64,000 nucleotides of DNA from positions 124,001-188,000 of the forward strand of contig NZ_AUTC01000035.1 of NCBI RefSeq assembly GCF_001461695.1, given 5' to 3'. Below are positions 51,868 to 60,550 of the stretch, one piece after another; position 1 is the stretch's first letter, and every line of letters begins with the position of its first letter. The notes under the pieces are model-generated. The model worked only from the letters and a program-made list of their open reading frames with translations, had not been told where the DNA came from and did no database searches. Position numbers and translations under genes: made by a program. The stretch is from Sinorhizobium fredii USDA 205 (GTDB taxonomy: Bacteria > Pseudomonadota > Alphaproteobacteria > Rhizobiales > Rhizobiaceae).

Positions 51868-54128
51868 GCTGCTGCGCCGCTGGCGTCGACACTGTGGTGG
51901 TTGCCGAAGGGGGGCAAATGCAGCCCGTCTCCGAAGAGCTTTGGCTTGCGAGCCGAAACCTCGGAGGCGGGTTGCGCCAGACGGACCTCAGCGTGCCTGG
52001 AGTCCACTGCGGCGCCTGCATCGCGGCGATCGAAGGTGCGCTGCGCGCCAGATCCGAGGTCGAGCGAGCCCGTGTCAATCTCTCCTCGCGCCGCGTGTCG
52101 ATCGTCTGGAAGGAAGAGGTTGGCGGTCGCCGCAGCGATCCCGGCGACTTCGTCAGCGCGATCACGGCTTGCGGCTACCGGACGCATCTCTTTTCATCCG
52201 GCGAAGACGAAGGCGATGACCTGCTCAAGCAATTGATCCGCGCCGTGGCAGTATCCGGCTTTGCGGCAACCAATATCATGCTGCTCTCCGTTTCCGTCTG
52301 GTCCGGGGCGGATGCGGCCACCCGCGATCTGTTCCATTGGATTTCGGCGATGATCGCCGCGCCGACGCTGGTCTATGCCGGCCGCTTCTTCTACCAGTCG
52401 GCCTGGAACGCGCTTCGCCATGGACGCACCAACATGGATGTGCCGATCGCGCTGGCGGTGACGCTGTCCTATGGCATGTCGCTCTACGAAACGATCGGCC
52501 ACGGCGAGCATGCCTGGTTCGATGCGTCCGTGACTTTGCTGTTCTTCCTGCTGATCGGCCGTACCCTCGACCACATGATGCGGGGGCGGGCGCGGTCGGC
52601 CATCAGCGGCCTGGCACGCCTGTCGCCACGCGGCGCGACGGTTGTCCACCCCGATGGCACGCGCGAATACCGCGCTGTGGACGAGATCAGGCCCGGCGAA
52701 CGCCTGATGATCGCTGCCGGCGAGCGAATCCCGGTCGACGGGCGCGTGCTTTCGGGCACCAGCGATCTCGATCGCTCCGTCGTCAACGGCGAGAGCGCGC
52801 CCGTCGCGGTCGACCCTGGCGATGTCGTCCAGGCCGGAACGCTGAATCTTACTGGTCCTCTTACCCTGGAGACGACCGCAGCGGCGCGGGACTCTTTTCT
52901 CGCCGAGATCATGGGGCTGATGGAAGCCGCCGAAGGGGGCAGGGCCCGCTACCGCCGCATCGCCGACCGGGCGGCGCGTTACTATTCGCCGGCGGTTCAT
53001 CTGCTCGCGCTCCTGACCTTCATCGGCTGGATGCTGGTGGAGGGTGACGTCCGCCATGCCATGCTGGTTGCGGTTGCGGTGCTGATCATCACCTGCCCCT
53101 GCGCGCTCGGGCTGGCCGTGCCGGTCGTGCAGGTCGTTGCTGCCGGGCGCCTCTTCCAGGGCGGGGTCATGGTCAAGGACGGTTCGGCCATGGAGCGCCT
53201 TGCCGAGATCGACACGGTACTTCTCGACAAGACCGGGACGCTGACGGTCGGCGAACCGCAGCCTGTCAACGCGCATGAGATTGCGCCTGGCGTGTTGGCA
53301 ACCGCCGCGGCACTCGCCGCGCATTCGCGCCATCCGATCGCGATCGCCTTGCACCATGCGGCCCGCCGCTCTCATCTGGAAGGCGATATACGCGAAATTC
53401 CGGGCGCGGGCATCGAAGCGAGGGCAACAGACGGGGTCTATCGGCTCGGCAGCCGCAGCTTCGCCTGTGGCGCCAGCGGCGTCTCGGGTGGATTGCCCGA
53501 AGCGGTCCTTTCGTTCGACCGCCAGGAACTTGCCTGCTTCCGCTTCGAAGATCGCCTCCGCCCCGCCGCGCGCGAGAGCATCGCAACGCTGCACGAGTTG
53601 GGGCTTGCGACAGGGATACTTTCCGGCGACCGCGAGCCGGTCGTGGCGGAGGTCGGCAGCAGGCTCGGCATTGCCAACTGGCGGGCCGAGCTCTCGCCGC
53701 GCGGCAAGGTCGAGGCCGCCGCCGCGGGCGGCCGGAGGGTGTTGATGGTTGGCGACGGCATCAACGACGCGCCGGTCCTTCGCGCCGCCCATGTTTCGAT
53801 GGCGCCGGCGACGGCCGCTGACGTCGGCCGCCAGGCTGCGGATTTCATCTTCATGCATCGGCCATTGAGTGCCGTTCCTTTCGCCATCGAGATCTCGCGT
53901 CGGGCCGGCCGGCTGATCCGGCAGAATTTCGCTCTGGCAATCGGCTATAACCTCGTCGCCGTCCCGATCGCGATCTTCGGTTACGCGACGCCGCTGGTGG
54001 CAGCGATCGCGATGTCTACCTCGTCGGTGATCGTCGTCGCGAATGCCTTGAGATTGCGAAGCCTCTCGTCCGCAAGGGCCGATGAGGACGTTGCCTCACA
54101 CTTGCAACCACTAGGGAGCGCCCGGTGA
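51864..54128 (+). CDS. ccoI: Copper-transporting P1B-type ATPase CcoI
   Basis: 754 aa (FixI). N-terminal Cys pair SCCAAG and a heavy-metal-associated domain with GVHCGACIAAIE; eight membrane helices; CPC ion motif in ITCPCALGL; phosphorylation site DKTGT; GDGINDAP hinge. It exports copper needed for the CuB site of cbb3 oxidases. ATGA overlap with ccoH and GTGA overlap with ccoS. Confidence 0.95.
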   Translation: MSCCAAGVDTVVVAEGGQMQPVSEELWLASRNLGGGLRQTDLSVPGVHCGACIAAIEGALRARSEVERARVNLSSRRVSIVWKEEVGGRRSDPGDFVSAITACGYRTHLFSSGEDEGDDLLKQLIRAVAVSGFAATNIMLLSVSVWSGADAATRDLFHWISAMIAAPTLVYAGRFFYQSAWNALRHGRTNMDVPIALAVTLSYGMSLYETIGHGEHAWFDASVTLLFFLLIGRTLDHMMRGRARSAISGLARLSPRGATVVHPDGTREYRAVDEIRPGERLMIAAGERIPVDGRVLSGTSDLDRSVVNGESAPVAVDPGDVVQAGTLNLTGPLTLETTAAARDSFLAEIMGLMEAAEGGRARYRRIADRAARYYSPAVHLLALLTFIGWMLVEGDVRHAMLVAVAVLIITCPCALGLAVPVVQVVAAGRLFQGGVMVKDGSAMERLAEIDTVLLDKTGTLTVGEPQPVNAHEIAPGVLATAAALAAHSRHPIAIALHHAARRSHLEGDIREIPGAGIEARATDGVYRLGSRSFACGASGVSGGLPEAVLSFDRQELACFRFEDRLRPAARESIATLHELGLATGILSGDREPVVAEVGSRLGIANWRAELSPRGKVEAAAAGGRRVLMVGDGINDAPVLRAAHVSMAPATAADVGRQAADFIFMHRPLSAVPFAIEISRRAGRLIRQNFALAIGYNLVAVPIAIFGYATPLVAAIAMSTSSVIVVANALRLRSLSSARADEDVASHLQPLGSAR

Positions 54129-54283
54129 ACACGCTCGTCTATCTCATTCCGATTGCCTTGCTGCTCGGCGGCCTCAGCCTCGCGGCCTTTCTCTGGGCGC
54201 TGAAGAGCGGACAGTATGAGGATCTCGACGGCGCCTCATGGCGCGTGCTCGACGATGGCGATGGCAAGCCGGAGCAGCGTTGA
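54125..54283 (+). CDS. ccoS: cbb3 oxidase assembly protein CcoS
   Basis: 52 aa from GTG 54125, which overlaps the ccoI stop (GTGA). One helix (LVYLIPIALLLGGLSLAAFL), then WALKSGQYEDLDGASWRVL, the CcoS signature. It ends the ccoGHIS operon. Confidence 0.93.
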   Translation: MNTLVYLIPIALLLGGLSLAAFLWALKSGQYEDLDGASWRVLDDGDGKPEQR

Positions 54284-54459
54284 TTTTGTCAGGAATGGCT
54301 TGTCGTAAATCGATTTGAGTGCCAAAACAGCCTCCGTCGCTGCATGTCTCGCCCGTCGCTTTTCTGATGGGTGCGCCGCATGCGCAGATCAAATTCAAGG
54401 GGTCGGCACACGGCCATCGCGACCGGTGCCAGCCTCTCCTGTCCAATGGAGGCAATCAC

Positions 54460-55890
54460 GTGTCACAGGCGGAAATCGGCCTAATCGGTCTCGGCGTCAT
54501 GGGATCGAACCTGGCGCTCAACATCGCTGAAAAAGGCAACAAGATCGCCGTTTTCAACCGCACGGTTGATGCGACGCGGAAATTCTATGCCGAAGCTGGA
54601 GCGCTCAAGGAGCAGATCGTTCCTTGTGAGACGATCGAGGAATTCGTCGCGGCGATCCGTCCGCCGCGGCCGATCATCATCATGATCAAGGCCGGCGATC
54701 CGGTCGACCAGCAGATGCAGGCGTTGAAGCCCTATCTTTCGAAGGGCGACATCATGATCGATGCGGGCAACGCCAACTTCCGCGACACGATGCGCCGCTT
54801 CGACGCGTTGAAGGACAGCGATCTCACCTTCATCGGCATGGGTGTTTCCGGTGGCGAGGAGGGCGCCCGCCATGGACCTTCGATCATGGTCGGCGGCACC
54901 GAGGACTCCTATCGCCGCGTCGAGAAGGTGCTGACGTCGATCGCTGCGAAATATGACAATGATCCCTGCGTCGCCTGGCTCGGCGAAAACGGGGCGGGCC
55001 ACTTCGTCAAGACGATCCACAATGGCATCGAATATGCCGACATGCAGATGATCGCCGAGATCTACGGCATCCTGCGCGACGGTCTGAAGATGACGGCCCA
55101 GGAGATCGGCGAAGTCTTCGGTGCCTGGAACAAGGGGCGGCTCAATTCCTACCTGATCGAAATCACCGAAAAGGTGCTGAAGGCCGCCGATCCGCTGACC
55201 GGCAAGCCGATTGTCGACCTGATCCTTGACAAGGCCGGCCAGAAGGGCACCGGCAAGTGGTCGGTGATCGAGGCGCAGAACATGGGCGTGCCGGCAACCG
55301 CCATCGAAGCGGCCGTCGCCGCCCGCAGCATCTCCGCGGCGAAGGAAGAGCGCGAAGCTGCCGAAAAAATCCTCGGCCTGCCGGCGGTCGGCGAATTCAA
55401 GGTGGCCGACAGGCAAGCCTTCATCAATGACCTAGAGAACGCGCTGCTGGCCGCCAAGATCGGCGCCTATGCGCAGGGCTTCGCTGTGATGTCGGCCGCC
55501 TCGAAGGAATTCGGCTGGAGCCTGCCGATGCCGACGATCGCCAGGATCTGGCGCGCCGGCTGCATCATCCGCTCGCAATTCCTCGACGAAATCACCACCG
55601 CCTTCACCAAGGCGCCGGATGCAGCCAACCTGATCGTCACGCCTGCCTTCGCTTCGATGGTGAAAGAGACCGACGGAGCACTCCGCCGCGTCGTCTCGGC
55701 AGCCGTGCTCGGCGGCCTGCCGGTGCCGGCGCTTGCTTCGGCGCTCGGCTATTTCGACAGCTACCGCCGCGGCCGCGGCACGGCCAACGTCATCCAGGCG
55801 CAGCGCGATTTCTTCGGCGCCCACGGCTTCGACCGCATCGACGGCGCCGACAGCCACCACGGGCCGTGGGGCAGTGGGCTGAACGGCTAA
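54460..55890 (+). CDS. gnd: 6-phosphogluconate dehydrogenase (NADP-type)
   Basis: 476 aa from GTG 54460, with GGAGG 7 bp upstream; a 47-codon in-frame extension is non-homologous. Oxidative decarboxylation of 6-phosphogluconate to ribulose 5-phosphate in the pentose phosphate pathway. Motifs: GLIGLGVMGSNLALNIAEKG (NADP), VSGGEEGARHGPSIM, and catalytic Lys/Asn in GHFVKTIHNGIEYADMQ. A terminator follows. Confidence 0.95.
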   Translation: MSQAEIGLIGLGVMGSNLALNIAEKGNKIAVFNRTVDATRKFYAEAGALKEQIVPCETIEEFVAAIRPPRPIIIMIKAGDPVDQQMQALKPYLSKGDIMIDAGNANFRDTMRRFDALKDSDLTFIGMGVSGGEEGARHGPSIMVGGTEDSYRRVEKVLTSIAAKYDNDPCVAWLGENGAGHFVKTIHNGIEYADMQMIAEIYGILRDGLKMTAQEIGEVFGAWNKGRLNSYLIEITEKVLKAADPLTGKPIVDLILDKAGQKGTGKWSVIEAQNMGVPATAIEAAVAARSISAAKEEREAAEKILGLPAVGEFKVADRQAFINDLENALLAAKIGAYAQGFAVMSAASKEFGWSLPMPTIARIWRAGCIIRSQFLDEITTAFTKAPDAANLIVTPAFASMVKETDGALRRVVSAAVLGGLPVPALASALGYFDSYRRGRGTANVIQAQRDFFGAHGFDRIDGADSHHGPWGSGLNG

Positions 55891-55912
55891 CGGAGACACG
55901 TCCTCCGGAGAT

Positions 55913-55945
55913 ACGGGGCGGCCGACAAAGCCGTCCCGTTTGATT
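55913..55945 (+). terminator. Terminator of gnd
   Basis: ACGGGGCGGC pairs with GCCGTCCCGT (10 bp, one G·T) around a 7-nt loop, followed by TTGATT; 22 bp after the gnd stop. Confidence 0.7.
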
Positions 55946-56022
55946 CCTGCCAGGCGATTTCCCAGCAGCGCCACTTTTTGGTGACGTTCACTTCGACGGT
56001 CAGGTTGCCGAACGCTGCGCTA

Positions 56023-56128
56023 CTGCATGTTTCCTTAAATCGTACTCGATTTTAAGGATAAAAACATGCAGCGATTCAAAGTGCTACAGCGACCTTTGTG
56101 GGTCTGAAAAGACGCACGGCGCTGTTAG
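56023..56128. repeat. Conserved rhizobial intergenic element with two hairpins
   Basis: First hairpin: CTGCATGTTT…TTAAATCG pairs with CGATTTTAA…AACATGCAG (56023–56071). Second: GCTACAGCG pairs with CGCTGTTAG (56084–56128), enclosing a small TCT-GAAA-AGA loop. From memory, this text (ACATGCAGCGATTCAAAGTG and GCTACAGCG) recurs in many rhizobial intergenic regions. The intervening ATG frame is only 13 codons. It may be a repeat or a small RNA. Confidence 0.65.
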
Positions 56129-56132
56129 GTAA

Positions 56133-56867
56133 CTAATAGGTTACTTTTCTGAATGCACCGGAGTTCAGGCTGATTTCAGTCACGAGTTTTCGGCGCAGAG
56201 CCGTGGCGTAGTCGCTCGGGGCAACTGGTGTCATGACGAAGGCTTGGGGGCCGCCAATGACGTGGTCGGTAAAATAGGCTGCCAGTCGATAGTGAGGGCT
56301 CTCATTCACTGCTGGAATGACGATTGCGTTGATTGTGTATCCCTTCGCAATCGCCGTCCGCCTGCTCTGCTGAACAGGAAGCCCGTCGTTGTTCTCGCCA
56401 TTGGCAGAGATGTCGATGACTTTCTTCGTCGCCTTGCCTTCGAACTGACCGAGCAGCAGGCATCCGACGTCGATGGCCGAAGAAACCGATGTCCCGCTTC
56501 GCCCCCTCCTGCCGAAGCCGGTGTCGCCCTTCTTCCTGATCACAAGGGCAGCAGCCTCGGCATCTGCAAGCCCACAGATTCTTGTCCATGGCAGCACCAT
56601 GCGTAAGCGTCCGGGACTCGACCATTCGAAGTAGGTTATGCTGATGCAGCCGAGATGATTGCCCGCAATGGCGTCAATGACGTCCGGCGAAGTGAGCGCT
56701 GCGGCATGTCCGTTGCGCTGCATGTCGGCGACCTCGGGATCAACCGAGGCAGAGTAGTCGACCGCGAATACGACCGCGGCATCGACATCGACCGCATGTG
56801 CCTGCGGTCCCCAAAGCACGCAAGCTGCAAGCGTCCCGACGAGCCGCAAGAATGAGTTCGCTTCCAT
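56133..56867 (-). CDS. DUF1194 (VWA-like) exported protein
   Basis: 244 aa with a signal peptide (LRLVGTLAACVLWGPQAHA). VVFAVDYSASVDPEVADMQR is a VWA-type metal site, followed by SITYFEWSSPGR, VIDISANGENNDG and YTINAIVIP, which match DUF1194. It is presumably periplasmic; no partner is known. GGAAGGG lies 6 bp before ATG 56867. Confidence 0.85.
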   Translation of the reverse strand: MEANSFLRLVGTLAACVLWGPQAHAVDVDAAVVFAVDYSASVDPEVADMQRNGHAAALTSPDVIDAIAGNHLGCISITYFEWSSPGRLRMVLPWTRICGLADAEAAALVIRKKGDTGFGRRGRSGTSVSSAIDVGCLLLGQFEGKATKKVIDISANGENNDGLPVQQSRRTAIAKGYTINAIVIPAVNESPHYRLAAYFTDHVIGGPQAFVMTPVAPSDYATALRRKLVTEISLNSGAFRKVTY

Positions 56868-57109
56868 TGCCAACCCTTCCTGCTGGTCAAGTCGTCAGTG
56901 ACGGAAGATAAACGGCATGCGTAGTGGCGTCGGGAAGCGCGCGTACTGAGCGCCCCGTAGAGACATCGATATTGGGTGAGCGATTGCTTATTATGATTTT
57001 GACAGAACACTCTCACAAAGAGACGCTTCTTCAAAATCACAATTTTCTAATATACAGATTGAGCACTGCGGCAGGGCCGCCGCGGCCCGGCAGATTGTTG
57101 CGATGCGGC

Positions 57110-57709
57110 TTATTTTTCGCGCTGCGGGTAAATCGTCGCGCCGCGCTTCAGCATCTCCACGAAGGTCTCGATCTTCTTCCTTCGACCGGCTTCCGTCTTC
57201 ATGTTGTGGGTGCGGAAGGCCAAGGCGAAGCGGTTCTGCTCGCTGAGCTTGCCGAGCATCTCCTTGGCCTTGGGCTCTGCGTCGATGGCAGCCTGTAGAT
57301 CGTCGGGGATCTTCATGTCCTTGCCGCTCTTGTAGGCGCGGTCCCAACGGCCGTCGGCTTTGGCCATCTCCACCTGCTTGAGACCGTGCGCCGTCATCCG
57401 ACCCTCTTCGATCAACCGCGCGACATTGTCGACGTTGATTTGGCTCCAGGTGCTCTTTCTGCCGCGCGGCGTGTAGCGCTGGAGAAAGCTCTTCTCATCG
57501 AGCCCCTTTCGCACGCCGTCGATCCAGCCCCAGCAGAGCACCACTTCGATCGCTTCCTTGGGTGTGATCGACTTGAGCCCCGACCCCACCTTGTGGACCT
57601 TGACCCAGACTTCGTCCTCCTTGTCGTGGTGGCTGCCGAGCCAATTGTAGAATCTCTCGGCGGTCTCGAACTCGCGCACCTTATCGGGGTCGACCTTGAC
57701 GGGCGGCAT
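57110..57709 (-). CDS. YdeI/OmpD-associated family protein
   Basis: 199 aa. KEDEVWVKVHKVGSG, VVLCWGWIDGVRKGLDEKSF, QRYTPRGRKSTWSQINVDN and the C-terminal RRKKIETFVEMLKRG match the YdeI/OmpD-associated ('bacteriocin protection') family. Cytoplasmic; molecular role unknown. It stands alone. Confidence 0.88.
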   Translation of the reverse strand: MPPVKVDPDKVREFETAERFYNWLGSHHDKEDEVWVKVHKVGSGLKSITPKEAIEVVLCWGWIDGVRKGLDEKSFLQRYTPRGRKSTWSQINVDNVARLIEEGRMTAHGLKQVEMAKADGRWDRAYKSGKDMKIPDDLQAAIDAEPKAKEMLGKLSEQNRFALAFRTHNMKTEAGRRKKIETFVEMLKRGATIYPQREK

Positions 57710-57935
57710 GCGGCAATCTTCCTCCTGATGGTTGCATCTTCATTCCTGAATCGACGGTGTAGCCTACAAGGCGGCGCATCTGCGTTCCAGTTCTTAGCCT
57801 CTGTCTGCGCGGTTGCGCGCGAACTGACAAGCGGACCTCGGTGAGGCGGCTGGCGCACGCGATGGGCACGTGAGAAGGTTGGGTGGACTCACGGCCAGGC
57901 GGACAGACCCGGGCTCGTCTAGAGGGGAGGTTTCC

Positions 57936-58610
57936 ATGCCTGCGGTGTCGGACCTGAGCTATGATGACTGGCTTGAGCACGCGTTCAGCCACTCGATCCG
58001 GCCGCACGGCAATGCTTGGTTTTTCGATGAAGACCCTCCGTGGTGGGATCCCGAGCCATTTCTCGCCGTCGATTACTTTACGAGGCTCTTTTTGACGACC
58101 GAGCGTTCGCTCGCCGGCTTTTCCGATGCGCAGATCGCCCAGGGGTTCACCTACCTCCTGAGCACGAGCGCCTCGGGGGACAACGGGTGGTTCTACAAGA
58201 CATCCACGCCCACGGCGGCGCGGCTGGCCTGCGTCGAGGCGATCCAGCATGTCTTCGCCTGCCTGTTCGCGCCGCGCTGCGCGGCTGTGCTGGGTCACAT
58301 CGACGAACCCGGCGCGGCTCCCCTCAACACCGTCTGTTACATGTGGTGGGACGAGTTCCCATGTCTGGCGCTCCCGGACGATCCTGATTGCGACCAGATC
58401 CACAGGGCGGCGATCGAGGTCATGCGTCGAACGCTGAGGCTCGAGGCGATTGCGTGTCAGGAGGCAGCACTCCACGGCCTCGGCCATTGGGCACGATATC
58501 GACCGAACGAAGTCGCTGCGGCCGTCGATGAGTTCCTCGGCGACGGCCGCAGCAAGCGAGCCGAGATCGTCTCCTATGCCCGTTGGGCGAGGTGCGGCTG
58601 TGTCCTCTAG
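57936..58610 (+). CDS. Hypothetical 224-aa protein
   Basis: 224 aa from ATG 57936, with AGGGGAGG 5 bp upstream. The start is rich in aromatic and acidic residues (WFFDEDPPWWDPEPF), followed by helical segments (ACVEAIQHVFACLFAPRCAA, EAALHGLGHWARYRP). The pattern recalls HEAT-like or immunity-type proteins but no family can be named. Codon use is normal. Confidence 0.7.
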   Translation: MPAVSDLSYDDWLEHAFSHSIRPHGNAWFFDEDPPWWDPEPFLAVDYFTRLFLTTERSLAGFSDAQIAQGFTYLLSTSASGDNGWFYKTSTPTAARLACVEAIQHVFACLFAPRCAAVLGHIDEPGAAPLNTVCYMWWDEFPCLALPDDPDCDQIHRAAIEVMRRTLRLEAIACQEAALHGLGHWARYRPNEVAAAVDEFLGDGRSKRAEIVSYARWARCGCVL

Positions 58611-58737
58611 GATGTCGTGAAACTCGCTGCAGAGCGGCAATGTTCACGTGCGGCGCTTCTCGTTGGTGCCGCCCTCTGGATGAAGGCGGCCGGCAAGGTG
58701 TAGACTTGCTTCACGGAGCGGGCGAGGGAGAAGCTCA

Positions 58738-60516
58738 GTGCCGACGCAAGGAGCAGAGGGACGCCATCTTGCTGTTGTTCTGGCTGCCGACGTTGCTGGC
58801 TACAGCCGTCTGATGTCGGAGGACGAGGAGGCGACGCTCAGCGTACTCACCAAGTATCAGGAAATCATCGCGGGACTCGTCGCCGAACACCGGGGTCGCG
58901 TTTTCAACATGGCCGGTGATGGCGTCATGGTCGAGTTTGCAAGTGCTGTGCAGGCGGTGCGTTGCGCCGTTGCCATCCAGCGAGCCCTCGGCCGCCGCAA
59001 CATCGATCTTCCGGAGCATCGCCGCATGGTTTTCCGCATTGGCATCAATCTTGGCGACGTGATCGCCCGCGACGGCGATCTCTTCGGAGACGGCGTGAAC
59101 ATAGCGGCGCGATTGCAGACGCTCGACGAGCCGGGCCACATCTGCATCTCTGCTTCGGTGCATGAGCAGATCGCCGGAAAACTCAGCTTCGCGTGCGAGT
59201 GCCTCGGCGAAAAGACCTTGAAGAACATCGCGCGGCCAGTGCGCGCCTATCGTGTGCGCTCCAACATGGAACCGCCCGTACCCGTGACGGAACTGCAGAG
59301 CGGCTCTCTGGCCTTGCCGGACAAGCCCTCGATTGCGGTAATGCCGTTCGTCAATATGAGCGGCGATGGCGAGCAGGATTACTTTGCTGACGGTCTGACG
59401 GAGGATCTCATCACCGCATTGGCGAAGTTCCGCTGGTTTTTCGTCATCGCGAGAAATTCGAGCTTCTCCTACAAGAACCGCGCCGCCACGGTTCAGCAGA
59501 TCGGCAGTGAACTCGGCGTGCGCTACGTGCTGGAGGGGAGCACACGCAAATCGAGCGAACGGGTTCGTGTCACGGCGCAGCTGGTCGAGGCCGAAACTGG
59601 CCATCATGTCTGGGCCGAGCGGTACGACCGCGACCTGGCGGAGCTCTTCGCGCTCCAGGACGAGATCGTCGACCGCGTTGCCGGCGCGATCGAGCCGGAA
59701 ATGCTGCGAACGGAGACGCTGCGGGTCCGGCGTAAGGCGCCGGAGAATCTGACGGCCTGGGAACTGATCTTCCGCGGCATGTGGCATTTCTACCAGTTCA
59801 CTCCGGCCGAGCACCGCTGCGCACGCGATCTGTTTCGCAAGGCGATTGCGGCTGCCCCCGACATTGCCGAAGGATATACGTGGCTCGGTCGGTGCAACGC
59901 GGGAACGCTGTTCTTTCGGTGGAGCGAAAATCCGGCGGGGGACATGGCGGAAGGCTGGCAGGCGGCGCTGCGTGCCGCACAACTCGCAGAAACCGATCCC
60001 TATGCACATTACGCGGTAGGCATTATGAGCTTCGTCATGGGCAGGCTCAATCGGGCAATGGAGGCCGCCCAGCGATCGATCGACCTCAGCCCCAGCTTCG
60101 CGCTCGGCTATATGCTGCTCGGCATGTCACGCCTCTTCCTGGGCCGCGCGGCCCTGGCCACAGAGCCGCTTCAACGTGGACTGCGCCTGAGCCCGCATGA
60201 TCCACTCGCATTCCTATGGCTGCATTTCCTGGCATTCGCACATTTCCTCGCAGGAGAAAGCGACAAGGCGCTGCAACCGGCGCTCGACGCCGCTGCCAAG
60301 CGGCCGGATCTACCCTCGACGCACTGCGCACTCGCCTGCTGTCTGGCAGAGCTTGGGCGGCAGCGTGAGGCCGAACAAGCAGTCGCCGAAATGAGCCGCA
60401 GCTCGTCTGCCGGGCAAGAGGAACTGGGCGAGTTCGTCTCGCGCTTCGTCAATCCCGACCAGCGCGAACGGATACGCGAAAGTCTGCGCAAAGGGGGGTG
60501 GCAGGGCCACTGGTAG
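58738..60516 (+). CDS. Class III adenylate cyclase-like protein with TolB-like and TPR regions
   Basis: 592 aa from GTG 58738 (GGGAGAAG upstream). The N-terminal cyclase domain (about 10–175) has metal Asp in VVLAADVAGYSRLM and GDGVNIAARLQTL; the usual substrate Lys of class III cyclases is replaced in RVFNMAGDGVMVEF. A TolB-like segment follows (PFVNMSGDGEQDYFADGLTE), then TPR-like repeats (residues about 330–570). Rhizobia carry many such cyclases. No membrane segment is seen. Confidence 0.88.
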   Translation: MPTQGAEGRHLAVVLAADVAGYSRLMSEDEEATLSVLTKYQEIIAGLVAEHRGRVFNMAGDGVMVEFASAVQAVRCAVAIQRALGRRNIDLPEHRRMVFRIGINLGDVIARDGDLFGDGVNIAARLQTLDEPGHICISASVHEQIAGKLSFACECLGEKTLKNIARPVRAYRVRSNMEPPVPVTELQSGSLALPDKPSIAVMPFVNMSGDGEQDYFADGLTEDLITALAKFRWFFVIARNSSFSYKNRAATVQQIGSELGVRYVLEGSTRKSSERVRVTAQLVEAETGHHVWAERYDRDLAELFALQDEIVDRVAGAIEPEMLRTETLRVRRKAPENLTAWELIFRGMWHFYQFTPAEHRCARDLFRKAIAAAPDIAEGYTWLGRCNAGTLFFRWSENPAGDMAEGWQAALRAAQLAETDPYAHYAVGIMSFVMGRLNRAMEAAQRSIDLSPSFALGYMLLGMSRLFLGRAALATEPLQRGLRLSPHDPLAFLWLHFLAFAHFLAGESDKALQPALDAAAKRPDLPSTHCALACCLAELGRQREAEQAVAEMSRSSSAGQEELGEFVSRFVNPDQRERIRESLRKGGWQGHW

Positions 60517-60550
60517 CTGGCGGACGAAGGGATCGTTCCTAGATTTTCAG

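Noticed and set aside
52194..53858. 554-codon open frame on the minus strand
   Set aside because: It is antisense to ccoI and is an Arg/Asp/Ala-rich shadow frame without recognisable domains.
56065..56106. 13-codon frame MQRFKVLQRPLWV
   Set aside because: It is part of the repeated hairpin element and has no ribosome site; structure explains the conservation better.
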